NCBI RefSeq assembly: GCF_020829625.1
Contig: NZ_JAIVFX010000013.1
Coordinates: 161,541 to 225,540, forward strand
Source: Nostoc sp. XA010
GTDB taxonomy: Bacteria; Cyanobacteriota; Cyanobacteriia; Cyanobacteriales; Nostocaceae
Direction of reading: 5' to 3'
DNA: 64,000 nucleotides
A model generated the notes under the pieces. The model did no database searches and was not told the origin of the DNA. It worked only from the letters and a program-made list of their open reading frames with translations. The position numbers were made by a program, and so were the translations under genes. How positions within the stretch are numbered: the first letter of the stretch is position 1; each line of letters opens with the position of its first letter. Below, piece after piece: positions 36,853 to 46,225 of this stretch.

Positions 36853-37455
36853 AGCAGACAATTTCTATTCCCAGACGGTTCTGCATCGAGGCGGTTGCAG
36901 TTATCCACGATCTGAATGTCAGAGATTGAGGAACAGGCACTTGATCAGAGAGAAAAGTTTTTCCGAATGCATTCTTCGGCAGCAATACCTCTGTCTCTTC
37001 GCTGAACCAATATTATGGCAACCGCCTGAGCAACTTTTGTAAACTATCTTTGCACCAAGTCAAAGTTATAGTTGCATTGTGCCTATAATAAGTTACGGCT
37101 AACTATAACTGAAAGTTAGCACCCTGTAAATGGTTATCGCTTGGATTACGCGTCAAAGGCGATACCAAGACAAGCAAAATTTATCGGCAGCGTAATAGTT
37201 TTTATTCCGTTGCCAACATGCACCCTCCGCGATCGCATGTTGGTGAAAGTGTTGTATATCAAGGGAAGTGGTTTTAATCGTAGATTATATCGGATAAAAG
37301 ATAAGGGTATCTTATTTTGTGTTCATATTTGTATGTTACAAATGTAGTATCATGTCACTGAAAGCATAAGCATAATGTGAGCAACTTGCTTGCTTTATAG
37401 TTTCAAACTGGGTTGCTCAAGTTATGAGCTTAGGACATTGAGGCGATCGCCGACC
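36853..37455. other. Intergenic region with no recognisable gene
   Basis: 603 nt. Open frames here are short, lack ribosome sites and show no domain. A HIP1-like CGCGATCGC sits near 37230. No strong hairpin was seen. Confidence 0.5.
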
Positions 37456-37872
37456 TTATGGAGCGATTATTCCAGCTTGTAGTAAAAGCTGACGCTCCTC
37501 AACTCTGTCACGACGGTTTAACTGCAATAACCCAATCGTAACCCGACCTATGGGGCTTAAAGGCACAAATTCAGACTCACTTAGGCGAAAATGTTCATGC
37601 CAGATGTCTTGGCGAGGATGATACAAGGGTACGATTTTTCCGGTTTCTGGATCGACAGAGGCAAGATCACTTCCTTTGTGCTTATTGCACAGAGTACAGG
37701 ATAGGGCTAAATTTTCCGCTTCAGTCCGTCCACTATGTTTTTCAGCAATGATGTGGTCAATCTCATGAGGCGCAAAGGTAGCGACATCAGGAATCAGACA
37801 ATACTCACAACAAGCTTTTGCCCGTTCATAAACCTGTCTTCGGAGAGCTACAGGAATATAGGTTTTGCTCAT
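37456..37872 (-). CDS. HNH endonuclease family protein
   Basis: 138 aa. HNH core: CEYC zinc pair (near 21-24), EIDHIIAEKHSG with catalytic His (about 37-48), and LALSCTLCNKHKG with the second CxxC and Asn/His. The downstream part (IVPLYHPRQDIWHEHF) is typical of the small cyanobacterial HNH family. The ATG overlaps the stop of the upstream gene (ATGA), so the two are translationally coupled. Expected activity is metal-dependent DNA cleavage, but the biological target is not evident. Confidence 0.88.
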   Translation of the reverse strand: MSKTYIPVALRRQVYERAKACCEYCLIPDVATFAPHEIDHIIAEKHSGRTEAENLALSCTLCNKHKGSDLASVDPETGKIVPLYHPRQDIWHEHFRLSESEFVPLSPIGRVTIGLLQLNRRDRVEERQLLLQAGIIAP

Positions 37873-38231
37873 TCTGCGTCAGCTTCTTTGATCTTCTTGA
37901 AGGCTCTAGCCTTAGCCATTCTGACAATATGCTCTAAATATTGATACCCCTGCCATTGCTGCTCTTCTGTTGCGGTTAAGCCTACCGTCCGATTTTTTTC
38001 TACCAGAGTGTTAATTTGAGCTTGCAGGGATTCAGAGGGACGCAGGGCAATAATGGCTTCAGCAGTGGGTAGGCTTGCCAGAAATTCTACGACTTCAGCC
38101 ATACCTGAAAATCCTGACTCAGCGATGGCATTGAGTTCTCGTAACCCCAACTCTAGGATTTGAGGCAGTTTGTCTGCAAAGGGTTGAAGCTGATTGACAA
38201 CTTCATCAGGTAAGTCAAATGTAACTTGCAT
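37869..38231 (-). CDS. Hypothetical protein coupled to HNH gene
   Basis: 120 aa. It starts MQVTFDLPDEVVNQL, which resembles the beta-strand start of small DNA-binding antitoxins, then is mostly helical and Glu/Ala-rich (LPQILELGLRELNAI, WQGYQYLEHIVRMAKARAFKKIKEA). It overlaps the HNH gene by 4 nt. A toxin-antitoxin-like pairing is possible, but I have seen this pair mainly as an unassigned cyanobacterial unit. Confidence 0.75.
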   Translation of the reverse strand: MQVTFDLPDEVVNQLQPFADKLPQILELGLRELNAIAESGFSGMAEVVEFLASLPTAEAIIALRPSESLQAQINTLVEKNRTVGLTATEEQQWQGYQYLEHIVRMAKARAFKKIKEADAE

Positions 38232-38314
38232 AGACGTTTGCTTTTACTACAAGGATACACTTTCTGGATTTTAGCTGACAGAATATTCCACAATTGAAGA
38301 AGAATTCAGCTATT

Positions 38315-38476
38315 CTGAATTCAGGAGTCAGAATGAATGAGTGGGGGATTCAGACCCACCACTCGATTCTTGCACCACTAAATCCCCGATTTAGTGGGGG
38401 AGCAAAAACGCCGTTTATTCATCCGCCACTCGCTTAACCTTCTTCTGAATTCTGGCTCCTGACTCCTGAATTCTGT
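38315..38476. repeat. Dispersed repeat with inverted ends and inner hairpin
   Basis: The left end (CTGAATTCAGGAGTCAG at 38315-38331) and right end (CTGACTCCTGAATTC at 38459-38473) are inverted copies, 15 bp perfect. Inside lies a CCACTAAATC-CCC-GATTTAGTGG hairpin (38375-38397). This ATTCAGGAGTCAG/CTCCTGAATTC type is frequent between cyanobacterial genes and is probably a non-autonomous element. Confidence 0.65.
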
Positions 38477-38613
38477 TAGTTAAATCAATCGGATACCGCG
38501 TACCTTTGGTCGGCGTAGCCATCGCAATTGTCACCTATGATGCGACCGTAGCAGATCAGACAAAGCGGGTGATTCAGATGCAGGTGTAGAGTCATAAAAA
38601 AGTTCAACAATAA

Positions 38614-38685
38614 ATAATAAAGTCCAACAATTTCTGTTAGGTGCTTTACATAATAAAGTCCAACAATTTCTGTTAGGTGCTTTAC
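38614..38685. repeat. 36-bp perfect tandem duplication
   Basis: Two exact head-to-tail copies of a unit starting ATAATAAAGTCCAAC and ending GGTGCTTTAC (38614-38649, 38650-38685), downstream of the SRPBCC gene. No coding role. Its exactness suggests recent slippage. Confidence 0.9.
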
Positions 38686-38743
38686 CCTTACATTTACCTC
38701 AGCGATCGCTTTGGTAAATGTCAAGCCTACGAGCGAGTTGTAA

Positions 38744-39223
38744 TTAATCGTTTGGTTCTAAAAGCTTGCCCAGAGCTTCAACGGACTGTCGCCAGCCGCT
38801 TTCCATGCCGCTAGCAACCATGCCGTCACGGTCTGACTGGCTCATTGCTGTGCTATGGGTATGAATCTCAGTTGTATGTTCGTCAATCGCTACAAACTCA
38901 GCTTTTTCCAGCATGACATGCCCACGTTCCGGCATTCCCAAGAATTCAAATGTCTGCACGATTCGTTTATCTAGAGCGACTTCATGAAAACAGCCAGTAA
39001 ACTCATACTCGTGACCGTCTTCTGATTGTTCAGCAATGTGCCAACTGCCGCCGTCTTGACAATCGAAGTGATACACTTTCATTGGATTACCGCGACACCA
39101 CCACAGGGCAAACAGTTCTTCTTTGGTATATGCTTCAAATACCCTTCCTAATGGAGCTTTAATTGTGACAGTACCCAGGATATTTTGTGAATTTTCTGGA
39201 ACTGTTACTGTCAGATGTGCCAT
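38744..39223 (-). CDS. SRPBCC/AHSA1-family protein
   Basis: 159 aa, with AGGAGG 6 nt before the ATG. ITIKAPLGRVFEAYTKEELFALWW, then FHEVALDKRIVQTFEF and GMVASGMESGWRQSVEALGKLL near the C-terminus, are characteristic of Aha1-like START/SRPBCC proteins with a hydrophobic ligand cavity. It lies 20 nt after an ArsR-type regulator on the same strand, a widespread pairing. The ligand is unknown; the regulator probably controls both genes. Confidence 0.9.
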   Translation of the reverse strand: MAHLTVTVPENSQNILGTVTIKAPLGRVFEAYTKEELFALWWCRGNPMKVYHFDCQDGGSWHIAEQSEDGHEYEFTGCFHEVALDKRIVQTFEFLGMPERGHVMLEKAEFVAIDEHTTEIHTHSTAMSQSDRDGMVASGMESGWRQSVEALGKLLEPND

Positions 39224-39243
39224 ATTAGCCTCCTGCTACTTTG

Positions 39244-39567
39244 TTATCGATCTTCTAGTAGTTTTTCCAGAGCATCAAAGCGGGCACTCCAGATTTTTTC
39301 ATACTCGCCCAGATACGCTGCGGCTACTTTGAGAGTTTTCGGCTGAATCTGAATAACTTTCTCCTTACCACTTCGACGCTTGGTAATTAGTCCGGCTTTC
39401 TCCAACACACTGATGTGCTTTGCGATCGCTGCAAAAGACATCGCATAGGGTTGTGCTAATTCGCCGATAGTATGTTCTGCTGTTGCTACCCGCTTAAGAA
39501 TGTCTCGCCGCGTCACATCAGCCAGAGCAGCAAAAATTTTATCAAGGGCTACATTTGATTCAACCAT
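39244..39567 (-). CDS. ArsR-family transcriptional regulator
   Basis: 107 aa. Winged helix-turn-helix: KIFAALADVTRRDILKRV, HTIGELAQPYAMSFAAIAKHISVLEKAGLI (recognition helix about 38-60), KRRSGKEKVIQI wing. There is no CxC metal site, as usual for the class paired with SRPBCC proteins, so it probably senses something other than metal. First gene of a two-gene operon. Confidence 0.92.
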   Translation of the reverse strand: MVESNVALDKIFAALADVTRRDILKRVATAEHTIGELAQPYAMSFAAIAKHISVLEKAGLITKRRSGKEKVIQIQPKTLKVAAAYLGEYEKIWSARFDALEKLLEDR

Positions 39568-39826
39568 ATAGTTGAATGATATCCAAACATACAGATCGTG
39601 TCAAGTGACGAGGCGGAGAACTTTTACCTTCTGTCTTGGGCAAATTCTACCTGAAGTCACATACAATTTTGGGTGTCACTTCCACTGTGCTTCCAGGCGA
39701 TCGCTAGGGAATCTTATTCCCAGCTTGCTCTACTGCCTGTTGCCATACATTTGCTTGTACAGCCGGTTCCAACTCAGCTTTCGCCAAAAACCGCAGTTGT
39801 CGTTCATTGGTCGGCATTGGGATTTC

Positions 39827-41146
39827 TCACCCAATCAAACCTAAATGCCGATGAAATGCTTCAACTGCATTCGCTAGACCATCCTCAGCCCTGATTTTCT
39901 CACCTAACTCTTGGGCTTTCTTCCGCATCACCCCATCGCCCAGTACGATTTCAATCGCTGCCGCTAGAGTTTCTTCTGATACCTTGTGGTACGGTATCGG
40001 TTGTGGGCTGACTCCCAACCGGGTTAGCTTTTCACCCCAAACTGGCTGATCTGCAAAGAAGGGTACGGTAACTGATGGTGTTCCCGAACGTAACACTGCC
40101 GCCGTTGTACTTGCTCCTCCGTGATGTACTATTGCTGGCACTTGGGGAAATAACCAATCGTGAGGAACTTCCTTGATCACAAACACTCGTAGCGAATCTT
40201 TTACATTCACTGTTCTTCCAACGTCACCCCATCCTGATAATATAATCCCGCCTTGACGTGTTTTCTTTAAAGCTTCCACGATGTAGTGTGTAAGATATTC
40301 TGGATTGGGCATGGTCATACTGCCAAATCCAAAACACAAAGGTAATTGCTTTCGTCCCAGAAAATCCTCTAGTTCCAGGGGTGGCTCGTATTCGGAGGCT
40401 TGGTCAATAAACCAAAAACCAGTCACATACACCCATGCAGGCCAGTCACGGGGTCTTGGGATAACGTGCGAACTAAATCCATACAATACAGGGATTCGTG
40501 ATACATTCGCCGGAGTCTTCCGTCTGAAGCGTCTGCCCAAATACGGTAAGGGCGGCAATTTCAATGTTTCTGTTCTGAAGTGATTGAGCAGTTGACGATA
40601 TCTTTGCCAGTGCAAGAACTCTACTAGTAAGTAGCAGCCATAATTGATCGCTTTCTTTAGCGGGTTTTTAGTTGTTTGAGCAAATTTCAAAAACCCAAAC
40701 ATCCCTGTGGGAGTCAACGGTAGAACTGATGCAAAAAAGCAAGGTACGCCTAATTTCTCTGCAATGTGATATCCCCAATTGGCTAGCGGCGTGTAGATAA
40801 TTACCTCACTTCCAACACACGCACTCCAAGCTGATTCCAACTGTTGAAGTAAAAGCTTATCTCCTTCTTCTTTTTTCAACTTTTCTCCCGCAATCAATCG
40901 CTGCCCTTGTTTCGATTGCAAAAACTCTTGCATATTGCCAGCGATCGCTGCAAACTCCAGGTCGAACTTCCTCACAAATGGCTCAAAATTCTCATGCGTT
41001 GCTACGGTTACTTCATGCCCCGCACGTTTCAACCCAATACCCAAAGCACAGTATGGTTGCAAGTCTCCTCTTGAACCTACTGTTAGGATCGTAATCTTCA
41101 GTTTCCGGCTTGGTGCAGTCAAACTTGCCTCAATTGGTTTCTCCAC
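39827..41146 (-). CDS. Glycosyltransferase, MGT/sterol-glucosyltransferase type (GT1/GT28 fold)
   Basis: 439 aa from a GTG, with GGAG 6-7 nt upstream. N-terminal acceptor domain: ITILTVGSRGDLQPYCALGIGLKRAGHEVTVATH. C-terminal donor domain: PLCFGFGSMTMPNPE, then VPAIVHHGGASTTAAVLRSGTPSVTVPFFADQPVWGEKL, which holds the nucleotide-sugar binding signature (HHGG, Asp-Gln). Enzymes of this family transfer a hexose from a UDP-sugar to lipids, sterols or natural products. It is not next to the biosynthetic clusters (about 9 kb away), so a tailoring role there is speculative. Confidence 0.92.
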   Translation of the reverse strand: MEKPIEASLTAPSRKLKITILTVGSRGDLQPYCALGIGLKRAGHEVTVATHENFEPFVRKFDLEFAAIAGNMQEFLQSKQGQRLIAGEKLKKEEGDKLLLQQLESAWSACVGSEVIIYTPLANWGYHIAEKLGVPCFFASVLPLTPTGMFGFLKFAQTTKNPLKKAINYGCYLLVEFLHWQRYRQLLNHFRTETLKLPPLPYLGRRFRRKTPANVSRIPVLYGFSSHVIPRPRDWPAWVYVTGFWFIDQASEYEPPLELEDFLGRKQLPLCFGFGSMTMPNPEYLTHYIVEALKKTRQGGIILSGWGDVGRTVNVKDSLRVFVIKEVPHDWLFPQVPAIVHHGGASTTAAVLRSGTPSVTVPFFADQPVWGEKLTRLGVSPQPIPYHKVSEETLAAAIEIVLGDGVMRKKAQELGEKIRAEDGLANAVEAFHRHLGLIG

Positions 41147-41968
41147 TCAAAACTCCGGCTCTACTCAAGATTGTACTGAATTACCTGTTGTTGGAAGACA
41201 ATAAGCTCTTCTTAAGCCTTTGGTTTTGGAGACGAAGACAGCTTCAAGCGATCGCAGATGTGGTAATTGTCACTCTAGTACAAGTCTACAACCCTACTTC
41301 CCGACAATTGCAACCAGAAGTGGTACAGGACTACTCTTCACTTAAACGCGTATCTCTAGAATAAATGTAAATAATTTATACACTAAATCTTTAAGTAATA
41401 TAGGAGTTAATTATTTAACCTCATCTCTTAAAAAGAATTACAGAAAAAAATATATTACTACCATTACTCCTGGTAAATTTGAAGGGCAACAGTATATAGA
41501 ATATATTTTTCCTATACTTAAGAATCATCGCATCATACTTGTAGCCAATAGCCATACTGTAGGCACTTGTACAGTCGGTAAATTACTAGAAATTAGATAT
41601 AAAAAAGTTGCAAGTGATACCGAAAAATGACTATCTTAACAGTAACTTCGACAACTTCGATTTCATGTGGCGTAATTTTTACTGGTGACTTAGCCAAACT
41701 TGCAATATTAAGTGTTGAAACAGCATTGAATCATGTCGATAGCTGTGCGGTAGAGTATCGGTGAACTGCAACTTACGATCAATAGCTTTTCTCTTCCATT
41801 CTGATGCTAAGTATTCTTTTAGCTTGATATTAGTATCATCTAGAGTGATAATAGCCCTTAAGTTCAATCTTAAAATCAGGATTTTAGATTGCCAAGTTTA
41901 ACATTATTTGAGATTCTGAGTAAAAACTTATTTAAGTAATTTTTATTACTTAAGTTTTTGATAGATAA
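41147..41968. other. Long non-coding or decayed region
   Basis: 822 nt. A plus-strand open frame from about 41346 to the stop at 41628-41630 (about 94 codons, with ITPGKFEGQQYIEYIFPIL and LVANSHTVGTCTVGKLLEIRYKK) looks protein-like but has no ATG, GTG or TTG. It may be the end of a broken gene. A minus-strand 62-codon frame at 41679-41867 is not recognisable. The last 100 nt should hold the promoter of the haemagglutinin gene. Confidence 0.4.
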
Positions 41969-44524
41969 ATGAAACCAAAAAATAGTATTTTTTTAAATAT
42001 TGCTGCTTTTTCACTAATTACTTCTTTTTTCATGACTAATTCATCCAACGCGCAAATAGCTCCCGATTTGACTCTACCTAACAACACAAGTATCAAGATA
42101 GACGAAAACATTAGAACTATTGAGGGTGGTACTCAAGTAGGAAATAATTTATTTCACAGTTTCAAGGACTTTTCCGTTCCTACAGATACTAGCGTCCATT
42201 TCAACAACGCGCTGGATGTTTACAACATTATCACTAGAATTACTGGCGGTTCCGTCTCTAATCTTGATGGGCTGGTTAGCGCCAATGGTACAGCTAACTT
42301 ATTCTTGATCAATCCCAGTGGCATTGTCTTTGGCCCTAATGCTCGATTAGATATCGGTGGTTCTTTATTTGCAACTACGGCTGACTCTCTAGAATTTGCC
42401 AATGGTTCTGAGTTTAGTGCTATTAACCCACAGCAACCACTGCTGACTGTGGATATTCCTATTGGTTTGCAGTTTAATGGTAATTCTGGAAGTATTACTG
42501 TTCAAGGAAAAGGACACACAATTGAGCAGAACGATTTTTTTACCCCTCTTAACCCTAGTAAGTTAGCGAACAGCCTGGAAGTTAAACCTAATAATATTCT
42601 TGCTTTGATCGGCAATAATATTACCTTAAATGGAGCTATTCTTAAAAATACTAATGGTCGGCTCGAATTAGTTAGCCTTGAGGAGGGAGTAATAAATTTA
42701 AACAACCAAAATAATCAATGGTTAGTCTCTCCCGGAAATAACTTAGTTTATAAAGACATAATAATATCAAATAACTCTTTACTTTATGATGGTAGCTCTA
42801 ATGGTTCAGGAAATTCTATAGAGATTTATGGAAATAATATATTTTTAGATAAAGGCTCTTTAATTATTGGACAAAGTTTTCAAGATAGACAATTGGGTAA
42901 TATATTTATTAAAGCTGTAGACTCATTGAGTATACAAAATGAATCTCAAGCAACTGCTACAGGCATTTTTAATATTAATTTTAGCAAAAATACAGGTGGT
43001 AACATTGAATTTAATAGTGGGAGAATCTTTTTAAAAGCTTCTCAAGTTGCTACGACAACTTTTAGCAGTGCTGCGGGTGGCAATGTCATTGTGAATGCTG
43101 AACAATTAAATTTTGAAGGCTTAACTCTTGAAAGTATTTCTCAAGGGTCTGGAATTAATACATTTACTTACAATGCCGGGAAAGGCGGCGACATTATTGC
43201 AAATGTCGGACAAATTGTTGCAAATAATGGAGGATTACTTACAACAACTTTTGGCAGTGGAGATTCTGGGGTTTTAAGACTAACCTCTAACTTTATCTCT
43301 TTACGGGCAGGGAGTAGTATAGGCTCTGCAACTTTTGGTCAAGGTAAAAGTGGTAGTGTTTCAGTTAATTCAAACTCTATAGAAATAATTGGCACATCTA
43401 CTGGTTTAGGTAACGCAAGTAACATTCAATCATCTACTTATAAAGATGGCAATGCTGGTAATTTAGAAATTAATAGTTCAAATTTATTATTACAAGATGG
43501 AGGTGCTATTACTACTAGTACTTTCGCTTCCGGCGATGCTGGTAATTTATTTATTAGATCCTCAGAAGCAATTACAATATCAGGAAAATATTTAGACACA
43601 TTAAGTGCTATATCTTCTTCAGCACCTATACTAAATGAACGCCTCAGAACCGGATTAAGATTACCTCCAGAGCCAACAGGTAGAGCGGGAAGTTTAACTA
43701 TTGATACTCAAAAGTTAACCATTTCTAATTTTGGACAGCTTAGTGTAATAAATCAAGGCTCCGGTGACGCTGGTACTATCAATATCAATACAGACAAAAT
43801 CGACATTACAAATCAAGGGGGAATTACAGCGACAACTGCTGTTGGAGAAGGCGGTAACATCAATTTGAAAGCAGAAAATGTTCAACTGAATAATAGCTTT
43901 ATATCTGCAACCGCAGGCACAAACGGCAGTACAGGCAATGGGGGCAATATTGGTATTGAAACAGGTGCATTAATATTGCAAAGTAACAGCCAAATTACAG
44001 CCAATGCCTTTGAGGGTAGGGGTGGGAACATCAAAATCAATACCCCAGGTTTATTTGCCTCGCCAGATAGCCAAATAAAAGCTACTTCAGAAAGAGGAGT
44101 TAACGGCTCAGTACAGATTAACACTACTCAAATAGATATTGCTAACTCTGGGATTAGAAATACTGTCTTTCAGTCTCCACAACCGTTTAACACTTGCTCG
44201 CCAGAACCTCCTAACTTGCCGAGTGAACTAACTATCTCCGCTAAAGGAGGACTTCCCGCTAGTCTTGATGATTTATCTAGCACTACACTGGGGTGGACAG
44301 AACTGGGGTGGACAGACTCCTCAGTACCTATCTCTTCTCAACCACTACCCCAATCTACTCAAACTGATAATACGGAAAATATAGTGGTAGCCCAAGGGTG
44401 GCGCAATAACGGGGATGGGACTGTTAGCTTTGTGATTACCCCAGATCCAAGTGACGATATGGGTGCGTACAGTTCGCCATTGAAATCTTCTTGCATCAAG
44501 AGAGTACCAGATGTAGGGGGCTAA
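41969..44524 (+). CDS. Two-partner secretion exoprotein (TpsA, filamentous haemagglutinin type)
   Basis: 851 aa. Signal peptide (1-29, ending SSNAQ). TPS domain (about 30-280): NNLFHSFKDFSV, ITGGSVSNLDGLVSANG, LINPSGIVFGPNARLDIGGSLFATT. A beta-helix follows, with many G/N/S repeats (GNAGNLEI, GSGDAGTINI, GEGGNINL). The C-terminal tail includes ENIVVAQGWRNNGDGTVSFV, typical of cyanobacterial members. It is short for the haemagglutinin class. It should cross the inner membrane by Sec and the outer membrane through the downstream TpsB, ending at the cell surface. A small in-frame duplication gives GWTELGWTD near 770. Confidence 0.94.
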   Translation: MKPKNSIFLNIAAFSLITSFFMTNSSNAQIAPDLTLPNNTSIKIDENIRTIEGGTQVGNNLFHSFKDFSVPTDTSVHFNNALDVYNIITRITGGSVSNLDGLVSANGTANLFLINPSGIVFGPNARLDIGGSLFATTADSLEFANGSEFSAINPQQPLLTVDIPIGLQFNGNSGSITVQGKGHTIEQNDFFTPLNPSKLANSLEVKPNNILALIGNNITLNGAILKNTNGRLELVSLEEGVINLNNQNNQWLVSPGNNLVYKDIIISNNSLLYDGSSNGSGNSIEIYGNNIFLDKGSLIIGQSFQDRQLGNIFIKAVDSLSIQNESQATATGIFNINFSKNTGGNIEFNSGRIFLKASQVATTTFSSAAGGNVIVNAEQLNFEGLTLESISQGSGINTFTYNAGKGGDIIANVGQIVANNGGLLTTTFGSGDSGVLRLTSNFISLRAGSSIGSATFGQGKSGSVSVNSNSIEIIGTSTGLGNASNIQSSTYKDGNAGNLEINSSNLLLQDGGAITTSTFASGDAGNLFIRSSEAITISGKYLDTLSAISSSAPILNERLRTGLRLPPEPTGRAGSLTIDTQKLTISNFGQLSVINQGSGDAGTININTDKIDITNQGGITATTAVGEGGNINLKAENVQLNNSFISATAGTNGSTGNGGNIGIETGALILQSNSQITANAFEGRGGNIKINTPGLFASPDSQIKATSERGVNGSVQINTTQIDIANSGIRNTVFQSPQPFNTCSPEPPNLPSELTISAKGGLPASLDDLSSTTLGWTELGWTDSSVPISSQPLPQSTQTDNTENIVVAQGWRNNGDGTVSFVITPDPSDDMGAYSSPLKSSCIKRVPDVGG

Positions 44525-44527
44525 ACA

Positions 44528-46225
44528 TTGAGTTTACATTTACTAGCGTATTTAACGGCAAGTCATTTTTCCTTGGCACAACTTGAGTCTGGTGGCATTC
44601 ATCAAAAAAATCCGCCAACCATACAACAAACACCCCTGTCGCCCACTCCTTTACCTCCAGCACCGCCACCATTAACGCCTCCAGCATCCTCTACTCCTTT
44701 GATTCCCCAAAGAAGCCTTCAACCAAACAATTTCGTTAAAATCAAAGTTCAAGGTTTTCGGTTTCAAGGAAATACAGTCTTTAATAATCAGGAGTTAGAG
44801 AAAGTATTATCAGATTTTGTCGGTCAAGAAATCACTTTTGCTGATTTATCAGAAATCAGCGATAAGGTTACTGACTATTATGTAGAGCAAGGGTATATCA
44901 ACTCTGGTGCATATATTGGTGTTGCTCAGAATCGATCTCTCAAGGTTGACAATGCTATAGTTACTGTCTCAATTGTTGAGGGACGAATAGAAAAAATCAA
45001 TATTGTCGGCGGCAACAGACTACACAACTATATCCGCGCACGTATTCCACAACCTATTCTCAACAGTAAACGCTTATTGCCAGCACTACAATTACTTCAA
45101 CAAAACCCATTAATTGAGAAAATTACTGCTTCATTGAAAGAGGGAAGCAAACCAAGCCAAGCTATTTTGGATATTAATGTACAGCCCCAACAGGAATTTA
45201 AGGTTAATACTGGTCTAGACAACTACCGATCTCCAGTCATCGGAACTTTCCAGCGCCGCATTGATATCTCGCACAATAACATACTGGGATTGGGAGACGG
45301 ACTAAGCATTGGTTATAGAAATACAGATGGCAGTAATGCGATTACCCTTGGTTATTCTGTACCTATCAACCCAAACAATGGTACTATCAGCTTTGTTTAC
45401 GCAAATATTTCCAACAATATCATTGAGCGACCGCTTAACGCCCTGGATATCGTAGCCGATGCATTGGCCTATGAAATTAGTTTTCGCCAACCTTTAATAC
45501 AACAGGCTTCGGCTAACTCGGCACAAGAATTGGCATTGGGGTTAACTGTTTCGCGGCTAGAAAGCGAATCATCGTTGCAAAATACTCCTTTTCCTATCTC
45601 GGCGGGCGCAGATGCTTCGGGGCGCACAAGGATTTTTGCACTCAGGTTTTTCCAAGATTGGGCAAATCGCAGCCTTAATCACTCTTTTTACGCTCGTTCA
45701 ACCTTTAGTTTAGGTTTAGATGCACTAGATGCTACCATCAATCCCGAACCTCCCGATGGGCAGTTTTTTACTTGGGTAGGTGAAGCTCTATGGTTAAAGC
45801 GTTTAGGCAATAGTAACACTTCTGTTGCTATCCGCTCACGCCTCCAATTGGCGGATAGACCTTTACCAGCTTTTGAGCAAATTAGTCTTGGAGGCATCAG
45901 TACTGTCAGAGGTTATAGGCAGGATACTTTTATATCTGACAATGGATTTCTTTTATCTACAGAATTACGCATTCCGGCTTGGAAAACGACTACGCAAGAA
46001 TTACAGGTCATCCCCTTCATTGAATTTGGCACAAGCTGGAACAATAGTTCTGATACTTTCAGCCCTTCAGGTAGTTTAACCTCTATTGGTCTAGCTCTCC
46101 AATATCGCAGCGATCGCTTCAATGCCCGTCTTGATTGGGGCATTCCTCTGAATGAAATTAACTCAAGCTCCAACACATGGCAAGAAAATGGCATTTATTT
46201 CTCGCTTAATTATCAACTGCTTTAA
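44528..46225 (+). CDS. Two-partner secretion outer-membrane transporter (TpsB, ShlB/FhaC type)
   Basis: 565 aa from a TTG three nt after the TpsA stop and in the same reading frame. The short hydrophobic start (LLAYLTASHFSLAQ) works as a weak signal peptide. A Pro-rich linker (about 40-62) is followed by the POTRA-2 domain (VQGFRFQGNTVFNNQELEKVL, YYVEQGYINSGAYI). The C-terminal 16-strand beta barrel contains the VRGY motif (GGISTVRGYRQD) that defines the family, ending with a hydrophobic residue (NYQLL). It exports the preceding TpsA. The signal peptide is unusually short and lacks the usual Lys cluster, so the true start is uncertain. Confidence 0.93.
   Translation: MSLHLLAYLTASHFSLAQLESGGIHQKNPPTIQQTPLSPTPLPPAPPPLTPPASSTPLIPQRSLQPNNFVKIKVQGFRFQGNTVFNNQELEKVLSDFVGQEITFADLSEISDKVTDYYVEQGYINSGAYIGVAQNRSLKVDNAIVTVSIVEGRIEKINIVGGNRLHNYIRARIPQPILNSKRLLPALQLLQQNPLIEKITASLKEGSKPSQAILDINVQPQQEFKVNTGLDNYRSPVIGTFQRRIDISHNNILGLGDGLSIGYRNTDGSNAITLGYSVPINPNNGTISFVYANISNNIIERPLNALDIVADALAYEISFRQPLIQQASANSAQELALGLTVSRLESESSLQNTPFPISAGADASGRTRIFALRFFQDWANRSLNHSFYARSTFSLGLDALDATINPEPPDGQFFTWVGEALWLKRLGNSNTSVAIRSRLQLADRPLPAFEQISLGGISTVRGYRQDTFISDNGFLLSTELRIPAWKTTTQELQVIPFIEFGTSWNNSSDTFSPSGSLTSIGLALQYRSDRFNARLDWGIPLNEINSSSNTWQENGIYFSLNYQLL

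Noticed and set aside
37456..38231. Firm toxin-antitoxin call for the HNH pair
   Set aside because: Only the coupled arrangement supports it; the HNH family member is not a known toxin class.
38485..38724. 79-codon ORF with internal peptide repeat
   Set aside because: The repeat is only the translation of the 36-bp non-coding tandem duplication.
41679..41867. 62-codon minus-strand ORF
   Set aside because: No domain, no good ribosome site; kept only as part of the described gap.
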